Positions 18,293 through 25,291 of a stretch of 43,412 bases of DNA are shown here, piece after piece; the stretch's first letter is position 1, and each line of letters starts with the position of its first letter. The position numbers and the translations under genes were made by a program. This DNA is from Gammaproteobacteria bacterium (GTDB taxonomy: Bacteria > Pseudomonadota > Gammaproteobacteria > Enterobacterales > GCA-2746155). A model generated the notes under the pieces. It ran no database searches. It worked only from the letters and a program-made list of their open reading frames with translations, and had not been told where the DNA came from. The stretch covers positions 283,640 to 327,051 of the forward strand of contig NVWF01000001.1 in the NCBI GenBank assembly GCA_002746155.1, in the 5' to 3' direction.

Positions 18293-18477
18293 GTATTATT
18301 TGATATTGAGTTTCTCGGTGGTGATTTTTTCATAGTCCGATAGGTAAACCCCGAATCATTAAGTAATTTCTTCAATTGCCATGAATTTTTCTCGATGCCG
18401 TAGGCACAATAAGAGCAAGCTAAACCATCGGCCCTGATTTCAAACAATGACTCGCACGCATATGCAGGTGTTGAAAT
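18289..18477 (-). pseudogene. Degenerate MerP/HMA-like gene remnant (N-terminus lost, internal deletion)
   Basis: Open minus frame without ATG: ISTPAYACESLFEIRADGLACSYCAYGIEKNSWQLKKLLNDSGFTYRTMKKSPPRNSISNNT*. Aligns to the 17467-17772 MerP-like protein (QVDGLVCPFCEYNIEKK...ITDAGFTLRSF) lacking about 30 central residues. Confidence 0.7.
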
Positions 18478-18478
18478 G

Positions 18479-18600
18479 TTAAATACTTGTTATCCAAAGC
18501 AATTTTCAGAGAGTCGGTTAAGTTATCAATATCTTTGCTGCTTAGAGCTAATTGAAGGTCCGTGAACAATTTCTTATCTCTTTGAATAACAAGTATTTAA
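18479..18600. repeat. ~122-bp segment flanked by 21-bp inverted repeats (MITE-like)
   Basis: TTAAATACTTGTTATCCAAAG (18479-18499) versus reverse complement of CTTTGAATAACAAGTATTTAA (18580-18600), 20/21 match, both ending in TTAA. Confidence 0.6.
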
Positions 18601-18692
18601 TCTAGCTCTATGGGATTGATGCTGTCAAACCATAGTAGTAATAGTAACAGCATCATAATAGATATCCGTAGACTACTCACCTTACAAATAAA

Positions 18693-20066
18693 TTAATCTT
18701 TATGTGATTCCATGTCTTTGTGTGATTCCGCAGTCATATTCATAGCTTTATCCATTTCCATGTGCATTTTTCCATCCGCGTCAGTATGGGTGGTCATAAA
18801 CGCTCGCTGCATACCCAAAATAAGTAAAAAACCAAACAAGGCAACATATACAACCAAGGGATCTGTATTAAATTTTAACAATATAAACGTGACCAAAATA
18901 ACAACGTCGAGAACGATAGCAATCAATGGGATAATGGGGTTAGCTTTGGTTTCTTTAATAAGGTATCTGAAAAGCCCCCAGTGAATAGCAATATCCATAA
19001 CCAAATAAAAAATCGCCCCTATAGATGCGATCCGTGTGAGGTCGAAAAGTGCAGTTAAAACCGTCGCTAAAAGCACAGTAAAGACTAAGCCCGGATTTTT
19101 AAATCCGCGATATAGCTTAGGTAATTGCTTCATCTCACTTAACATTGTTAACATTCGTGACGCTGAATAAACACTTGCGATTAAACCCGAAACGGTCGCA
19201 ATAATTGCAAGAAAAACCGTTATAATAAGTCCCCAATCGCCAAAAACAGGTTTGGCGGCAGCGGCGAGAGCATAGTTTTTTGCCAGGATGATTTCTTCTA
19301 CGCTTAAACTACTTGCAACGGATAGCGCAAGTAAAGTGTATATAACTGTGCAAATTAAAACAGATATAATAATCGAGCGTCCCAAGTTTCGATGTGGGTC
19401 AATTATATCGCTTCCCTGGTTCGTGATAGTGGTAAACCCCTTATAAGCCAGAATTGAAAGGGCGAGAGCCGCGACGAAATTAAACGCACCAGCCGTTTTT
19501 AAATTTTCGCCTGGTTCGAACCAACTGTCTACTACCGATAAGTCCGCAAATGCCAGTCCAGCCAACGCCAACATGGAAATACCAACAATTTTAATAACTG
19601 CAGTTATATTTGCAGTTTTTTCAATGACTTTATTTCCTGAAATATTTATTATGTAAGCTACCGCGAGCAACAGGATGCCTAACACTGGTACTAGAAAGCT
19701 TGATGAAGCAACATCAAAAAGACGGAGCGTATAAGTACCGAAAGTTCGTGCGACAAGACTTTGCGCAATTACCATAGAAACATACATTAACAGAGCAAAT
19801 GTTCCTGCCATCGTTCCAGGACCATAAGCCTTTCTAGTAAACATAGCGATGCCACCAGCTGAGGGGTAAGTGTTTGAGAACTTGACATAAGAGTAAGCAC
19901 TGAATCCGGTAACAATAGCACCAGCGAGAAAAGCAAAAGGAAATAAATCCCCTACTAGTTCCGCAACTTGTCCCATCAATACAAATATTCCGGCGCCAAT
20001 CATCACACCTGTTCCTAAAGAAACTGATCCCAGTAAGGATAATTTTTTCTTAGAACTACTTTTCAT
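18693..20066 (-). CDS. APC-superfamily permease with Met/His-rich C-terminal tail
   Basis: GVMIGAGIFVLMGQVAELVG APC motif, 12 hydrophobic segments, tail HTDADGKMHMEMDKAMNMTAESHKDMESHKD. Start taken at internal MKSSSKKK. Confidence 0.85.
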   Translation of the reverse strand: MKSSSKKKLSLLGSVSLGTGVMIGAGIFVLMGQVAELVGDLFPFAFLAGAIVTGFSAYSYVKFSNTYPSAGGIAMFTRKAYGPGTMAGTFALLMYVSMVIAQSLVARTFGTYTLRLFDVASSSFLVPVLGILLLAVAYIINISGNKVIEKTANITAVIKIVGISMLALAGLAFADLSVVDSWFEPGENLKTAGAFNFVAALALSILAYKGFTTITNQGSDIIDPHRNLGRSIIISVLICTVIYTLLALSVASSLSVEEIILAKNYALAAAAKPVFGDWGLIITVFLAIIATVSGLIASVYSASRMLTMLSEMKQLPKLYRGFKNPGLVFTVLLATVLTALFDLTRIASIGAIFYLVMDIAIHWGLFRYLIKETKANPIIPLIAIVLDVVILVTFILLKFNTDPLVVYVALFGFLLILGMQRAFMTTHTDADGKMHMEMDKAMNMTAESHKDMESHKD

Positions 20067-20129
20067 ATATAACTCTCCCACTTAACTCTATTAAAAATAT
20101 ACTTAACATTGGTTACATAGCCAGATACT

Positions 20130-20483
20130 TCATTCCACTAATAGTGTGCCTTTGTACATTTTCATTTGACAATGAAAAGGATATTCCCCCTTCGCCATAT
20201 CAGGTAAAGTAATTGATGTCATCTTCTCAAGCGGCAGTTCCAAACTAATTTCAAGGTCGGGTATAAGCACGGTTGCCGAACAAGGCGATTCATCCGAACG
20301 CAAGAAATGAAGCTCAGTAGGTTTGCCAGCCGTTAGCTTGATACGGGAAGGCTCATAGGTTCCATTGTTAACTTTGATTACGATCCCATTCTCCGAAACA
20401 TTGACTTCTTTGGTCTTAAAAATCCAGAACCACCAGATAATTAAGGCAATTAAAAAAAATCCTAATAAATTGACTAATAACAT
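20130..20483 (-). CDS. Membrane-anchored cupredoxin-domain protein
   Basis: N-terminal TM (LLVNLLGFFLIALIIWWFW), C-terminal SPCSATVLIPDL...GEYPFHCQMKMYKGTLLVE copper-site-like C..H..M. Start at MLLVNLL avoids overlap with copA. Confidence 0.8.
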   Translation of the reverse strand: MLLVNLLGFFLIALIIWWFWIFKTKEVNVSENGIVIKVNNGTYEPSRIKLTAGKPTELHFLRSDESPCSATVLIPDLEISLELPLEKMTSITLPDMAKGEYPFHCQMKMYKGTLLVE

Positions 20484-20496
20484 AATTCTAATCTCC

Positions 20497-22734
20497 CTAG
20501 TGTTTCTGCGGTTTAAAGAAGCGCAACCGGTTAGCATTGGTTACAACCGTCAATGAAGAAAACGCCATTGCAGCACCTGCAATTACCGGACTAAGCAATA
20601 AGCCAAAAAATGGATATAAGATGCCGGCAGCAAAGGGAATCCCAGCCACGTTATAAATAAACGCACCAAATAGGTTTTGCTTAATATTATTTAAGGTTGC
20701 TTTACTCACCGCAATTGCATCAGCTAGTCCGTGCAATGATCCTCTCATTAGCGTGATATCAGCACTTTCAATCGCTACGTCAGTCCCAGTACCAATGGCA
20801 AAACCCACATTTGCCATTGCCAGCGCTGGTGCATCGTTAATACCATCACCTGTCATGCCAACCGTTTCACCAGCCATTTGTAATTCTTTTACTTTTTCTA
20901 CTTTATCCTCAGGTAACACTTCTGCATAAAATTCTGAGATGCCTACTTTTTTTGCAACTGCTTGAGCGGTTGCTTTATTGTCTCCGGTCAACATGACGAC
21001 TCGAATGTTATTTTTTTGAAGGCGTTTTATTGCAGCAATTGAGTCTTCCTTGATGGGATCGGCTACGGCGATAATTGCAGCAAGTTTACCATTTATGGCG
21101 AAATACATCGGCGTTTTGGCCTCTTCAGCAAGCTGTTGTGCAGTCGCATAATAGTCGGCAATTTCTATATTTTTCCGATTCATTAATTTGTGATTACCGA
21201 ATAATAATGTTTCACCATTCAATGTTGCTTCAACGCCATGACCCGCAATAGCTGTAAAATTTTCAACCTTTTCTGCTAATAGATTTTTTTCATTTGCAGA
21301 CTCAATTATGGCCAGCGCTAAGGGGTGCTCGGAACCTGACTCTAAACTTGCGGCCAACTGTAAAACTCTATCTTCAAGAAAATCACCGGCTAAAACTATA
21401 TCAGTGACTTTAGGGGCTCCCAGTGTAATGGTGCCAGTCTTATCGAGTATCATTGCTGTTATCTTTGACGCGGTTTGTAATGCCTCTCCGTTACGGATCA
21501 ATACGCCAGCTTCGGCGGCTTTTCCGACACCCACCATGACAGACATGGGCGTCGCTAAACCCAATGCGCATGGACAGGCAATAATCAAAACAGTCGTGGC
21601 AGAAACCATGGCATAAGCTATTGCAGGTTGCGGCCCAAAATTTAGCCATACCAAGGCGCTAACAACCGAGATAATCATAACCACTGGAACAAAATAAGCA
21701 GAAAGTACATCAGCTAAACGACCAATCGGCGGCTTCGAATTTTGCGCGCGTTTTACCATATTAATAATTTGTGCCAAGGCTGTATCTTTACCCACGCGAG
21801 TTGCCTTAAAAAGAATTGACCCCGTTTTATTGATTGTGCCAGCGACAACTTCATGTCCTTCAGTCTTTTCAACGGGCATGGGTTCACCAGTTAACATCGA
21901 CTCATCAATTGAAGTGTGTCCCTCAACAACTTCCCCATCAACGGGTATTTTTTCTCCTGGTCGAGCACGCACAATATCGTTTAGAAGAACCTGATCAATG
22001 GCGATATCAAGTTCCTTTTTATCTCGTATTACTCTTGCCGTTTTAGGTTGCAATCCTATTAATCGCTTAATTGCTTCTGAAGTACGACCTCGTGCTTTAA
22101 CTTCCAAAGCTAAACCAAGATTTATCAGACCGATAATCATTGCAGTGGCTTCAAAATAGACATGTCGAGCCATTTCGGGCACTACCTCTGGAGTAACAAC
22201 CACCACCATGGAATACAACCACGCCGTGCCTGTCCCCAAAGCGATCAAGGTATCCATATTGGCTGAATGGTTTTTAAAAGATTTCCAAGCTCCAATATAG
22301 AAATGCCTACCTGAAAAATACATCACAGCTAAGGTCACTAATCCAACAGTTAACCAAACTATACGCTCAGTTGTTGTCGTTACCGTCATTTCACCAATTA
22401 GAATACCGTAGATCATTAGAGGAATACCTAGTGTCAAGGCAATCGTCATTTCTTTCATGAGCCGCTTGTAATAAATCCAGTCAGCCTTGTCCTTTTCCTC
22501 CAGTAGTTCATCGTCAGAGGTTCCAGCAGTACTTATGGCGTTATAGCCAGCTGTTTCGACAGCTAGGATAAGCAAATTTTGATCTGCATCGCCGGTAATA
22601 CTTACCGTTCGTTGAGCAAAATTCATGGAAGCGCTTGTAACACCTTTCACTTGTTTTATAGCCTTCTCAATTTTGCCAACGCAACTAGCGCACCCAGCAC
22701 CTTCAATAATTAATTCCTGAGAATTATCTTTCAT
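20497..22734 (-). CDS. copA: Copper-translocating P1B-type ATPase (CopA)
   Basis: Single HMA (GAGCASC), [28 protein letters not shown]. Confidence 0.93.
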   Translation of the reverse strand: MKDNSQELIIEGAGCASCVGKIEKAIKQVKGVTSASMNFAQRTVSITGDADQNLLILAVETAGYNAISTAGTSDDELLEEKDKADWIYYKRLMKEMTIALTLGIPLMIYGILIGEMTVTTTTERIVWLTVGLVTLAVMYFSGRHFYIGAWKSFKNHSANMDTLIALGTGTAWLYSMVVVVTPEVVPEMARHVYFEATAMIIGLINLGLALEVKARGRTSEAIKRLIGLQPKTARVIRDKKELDIAIDQVLLNDIVRARPGEKIPVDGEVVEGHTSIDESMLTGEPMPVEKTEGHEVVAGTINKTGSILFKATRVGKDTALAQIINMVKRAQNSKPPIGRLADVLSAYFVPVVMIISVVSALVWLNFGPQPAIAYAMVSATTVLIIACPCALGLATPMSVMVGVGKAAEAGVLIRNGEALQTASKITAMILDKTGTITLGAPKVTDIVLAGDFLEDRVLQLAASLESGSEHPLALAIIESANEKNLLAEKVENFTAIAGHGVEATLNGETLLFGNHKLMNRKNIEIADYYATAQQLAEEAKTPMYFAINGKLAAIIAVADPIKEDSIAAIKRLQKNNIRVVMLTGDNKATAQAVAKKVGISEFYAEVLPEDKVEKVKELQMAGETVGMTGDGINDAPALAMANVGFAIGTGTDVAIESADITLMRGSLHGLADAIAVSKATLNNIKQNLFGAFIYNVAGIPFAAGILYPFFGLLLSPVIAGAAMAFSSLTVVTNANRLRFFKPQKH

Positions 22735-23158
22735 ATTGCTTATCCTCTATAAGTGTTTGAGAGAAATCTTCTATTAAGTGGCAGATCATTTCACTTGTCG
22801 GTTCCATGTCAGATTTATCGCGCCACTGTTTAATCGCTAACTGCATTCTTGTTCTCAGCGCGAGCGTCTGCTGAAATTGTTGTTCGGTCTCTTCCAATCG
22901 TTTTTCGATTAATTTTCTGACCACCGGACAACTGCTCACACCCTTGTCAGACTCACTTAGAATTTCCTGAATATCTTTTACCGAAAACCCTAGGTGCCTA
23001 GCGTTTAATATAAAATGTAATCTTTTTTGATCTTGATGATCGTAACTTTTGTATCCATTTTCATTATTTTTCTTCGGTGAAAGAAAACCAATTCGCGTGT
23101 AATAACGAACTGTATCAGGGGTGACATTGAGACTTTTTGCGAGTTGACTGACCCTCAC
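22724..23158 (-). CDS. MerR-family regulator of the copA operon
   Basis: [30 protein letters not shown]; overlaps copA start; MerR-type promoter upstream. Confidence 0.88.
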   Translation of the reverse strand: MRVSQLAKSLNVTPDTVRYYTRIGFLSPKKNNENGYKSYDHQDQKRLHFILNARHLGFSVKDIQEILSESDKGVSSCPVVRKLIEKRLEETEQQFQQTLALRTRMQLAIKQWRDKSDMEPTSEMICHLIEDFSQTLIEDKQYER

Positions 23159-23230
23159 TTTACTTTCCTCATCCTATTAAACAAAAGCTTAATCTTAGGT
23201 TAAAGTCCTAAGTGTTAAATTACTTAATTC

Positions 23231-23261
23231 AATATACACCTATGAGCAGGTCACAGGTCAA
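23231..23261 (-). promoter_or_regulatory. MerR/CueR-type promoter with 19-bp spacer
   Basis: Minus strand TTGACC-TGTGACCTGCTCATAGGTG-TATATT: -35/-10 with 19-bp spacer containing dyad ACCT-GCTCAT-AGGT. Confidence 0.75.
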
Positions 23262-23310
23262 GCAATCATTTCTTTACAGCTAATAAACTCTTTCCACAAT
23301 CCCATGCTTT

Positions 23311-23335
23311 GGTTTTAAAAAAGGGGCTTTCGCCC
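23311..23335 (-). terminator. Rho-independent terminator downstream of cytochrome c gene
   Basis: Minus strand GGGCGAAAGCCCCTTTTTT. Confidence 0.75.
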
Positions 23336-23363
23336 ATCAAAACCTAACATAATGGGTGGTAGG

Positions 23364-23912
23364 CTAGTTCTTGTTAATGTAATCAATGATCCTCTTCATT
23401 TCTGCATGGGACATTGGATAACGAGGCATAGCTGATGATGCATTGTTAAACTTTGGGTTCTTCAGTTTTTTCAATACAAATCCCATACCCTTTGTTTCAA
23501 CTATACCATCGAGTGAAGCTCTTAGATTTCCACCGATGCCTTTAATTTGGAGGCATCCCTGACAACCAAATTGCGCGACTAACTCAGCTCCCGTTCTCTT
23601 AGGTGCGTCAACTTTTGTATTACTTGGGGTGCTTAAAAGATCAGCAGTTAACGTACTTGCAAGAAAAGCCTCAACAGCTAAAGCTTCTTTGCCAGTCATG
23701 TGTGCTTTTGCTCTCATATGAGGAATAACCACTGACCATTCTTTTTTAGAATACTCTTCAGCTGGACGAGGATTGTGACAGCGACCACAATTATCACCAT
23801 AAAGCTTTGCGCCTATAGCAACTAATGAAGGTTCGGTTACATTTTGTGCTCGTACTGAAAAGGTGCTGATGGTTAACAGGATTACAGGTAATATTAATTG
23901 TGATAATTTCAT
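23364..23912 (-). CDS. Periplasmic c-type cytochrome (one CXXCH; second motif is CXXCL)
   Basis: Signal peptide; CGRCHNPRPAEEYSKKEW; second site FGCQGCLQIKGIGG; AMPRYPMSHAEMKRIIDYI. Confidence 0.85.
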   Translation of the reverse strand: MKLSQLILPVILLTISTFSVRAQNVTEPSLVAIGAKLYGDNCGRCHNPRPAEEYSKKEWSVVIPHMRAKAHMTGKEALAVEAFLASTLTADLLSTPSNTKVDAPKRTGAELVAQFGCQGCLQIKGIGGNLRASLDGIVETKGMGFVLKKLKNPKFNNASSAMPRYPMSHAEMKRIIDYINKN

Positions 23913-23923
23913 AAGGGTTCTCC

Positions 23924-24064
23924 TTAAAAACCAACTGCTAATTGAAAGAATATGCGGTCGGCTGCAACGGGGGAGTGACTTGTTTCTGTGTTGTTTCCAT
24001 TAAGAGCATTTTCAGGAGTAGATGACAGACTAATAGTGCTGGCTAATAGTGCTGGCTAATAGTC
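23924..24064 (-). pseudogene. C-terminal remnant of an outer-membrane protein gene
   Basis: Minus frame ...STISLSSTPENALNGNNTETSHSPVAADRIFFQLAVGF*, with an OMP-like aromatic C-terminal strand; upstream part lost. Ends just upstream of the cytochrome gene. Confidence 0.5.
24030..24064. repeat. 13-bp tandem repeat, about 2.7 copies
   Basis: CTAATAGTGCTGG CTAATAGTGCTGG CTAATAGTC. Confidence 0.8.
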
Positions 24065-24274
24065 CTATAATCACTAATACATGAATGCCGAAATATTTCA
24101 AAGAAAACAACATTTTTACTATTCGTATTTAACGAAACCTCTAAGTAGGAAGAGTGTTAATAGTAGCAAATTAGCTGTTTATTAAAATTATCTAGATCAA
24201 TAGATTCCTAAGAAGAAGTCTTATCTTAACGATTTTTCATAATAACTCCAAATATCACAAGTTTATAAAACACA

Positions 24275-24802
24275 TTAATTTCTAGCGGTTAAAATTTGAT
24301 ATTGTTCAGGCGTAAGTTCCGGTAGGCGCTGCAAAAATGCCACCATAGCCCAGAGTCGTTCATCATCGTGAGTGGGTCCCCAGGCTGGCATACCAGACGC
24401 TTTAATACCATGTTTGATGATCCAGTACTGTCTCCTTTTGACTGCATCAGCGTCATCACTATGATCATGCTCAGTATGTTTAAGCGCTAAGTTTGGTGGG
24501 CTTGGATATAACCCGATACTCATATCACTTTCCAATTGACCTGGCTTTAAATGGCAACTTGAACACATGTCATTGTAATCAGCGCCGCCAGATAATAAAA
24601 GTGAAGGGTCGTCTAATGAAGGTACATTAATGTCTGCAGATGCTCGTTTAATCGAACGTTCTCTTGCTTGCTCTAACACCCAATAAACGGGTTGACTGTG
24701 AGGTGTATCTGCACCGATAGGGAAAATACCTGAATAGATAAATAAACTTGCACCAATCAAGCCTATTAGTCCTAAAGATAAAAAAAGTTTAATCGTTTTC
24801 AT
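24275..24802 (-). CDS. Membrane-anchored monohaem c-type cytochrome
   Basis: N-terminal TM; YNDMCSSCHLKPG; MPAWGPTHDDERLWAMVAFLQRLPELTPEQY. Start at MKTIKL. Confidence 0.85.
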   Translation of the reverse strand: MKTIKLFLSLGLIGLIGASLFIYSGIFPIGADTPHSQPVYWVLEQARERSIKRASADINVPSLDDPSLLLSGGADYNDMCSSCHLKPGQLESDMSIGLYPSPPNLALKHTEHDHSDDADAVKRRQYWIIKHGIKASGMPAWGPTHDDERLWAMVAFLQRLPELTPEQYQILTARN

Positions 24803-24897
24803 TTGCTCTTCCGCCATGACCGCATAAAATTAATTGTGGTTAAGACTTAACCATTAAGCTAAGCCCTAACAATACCCATCGAAGATAATTTAGTGAT

Positions 24898-24990
24898 TAT
24901 TGTCATCACTTTTATCTTTTTGCTGTTTTTTCATATCATTACTTTTTATTTTTCCATCTCAGCACAATTAGCCTTCTCAGGTTTTTTCAT
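24898..24990 (-). pseudogene. Decayed copy of the small Lys/Met-rich protein gene (30641-30976)
   Basis: Minus frame MKKPEKANCAEMEK*KVMI*KNSKK resembles HKKNVEKANCAPLEKMKKEGKKM; internal stops. Confidence 0.5.
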
Positions 24991-25046
24991 GATAATTATC
25001 CCTTTAGTTAAATACTGTTTTACGGTTAAACTTTATCTGAGTTTAA

Positions 25047-25205
25047 TTATTGCCAGAACCTAGTGGCTTTGCTTTTAAGGTTTATAGTCACGTGATGACG
25101 ACTGTGTGTATTTACGACTTTCCATTGATTATCAATTAAGCGAAACAGGTAGGTTTGATAGCCTAACTTATCAAACTTTCGGTCACTATTTTTTACCTTA
25201 CCCAT
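25047..25205 (-). pseudogene. Truncated duplicate of the NTF2/SnoaL-like gene (31054-31566)
   Basis: Minus frame [52 protein letters not shown], near-identical to [44 protein letters not shown]. Confidence 0.8.
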
Positions 25206-25220
25206 GACCAAAAAGGCACA

Positions 25221-25253
25221 AAAAAGCTAGTCAATTAACCTGACTAGCTTTTT
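25221..25253. terminator. Bidirectional hairpin terminator
   Basis: AAAAAGCTAGTCA / TGACTAGCTTTTT perfect 13-bp stem, 7-nt loop, downstream of the TonB receptor gene. Confidence 0.85.
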
Positions 25254-25291
25254 ATATATTATTGAAAAATTATCAATAATTCATACTTTTA

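Noticed and set aside
20484-20537. N-terminal extension of the cupredoxin ORF ([18 protein letters not shown], lipobox-like)
   Set aside because: It lies largely inside the copA 3' end; the MLLVNLL start with its TM helix is more plausible.
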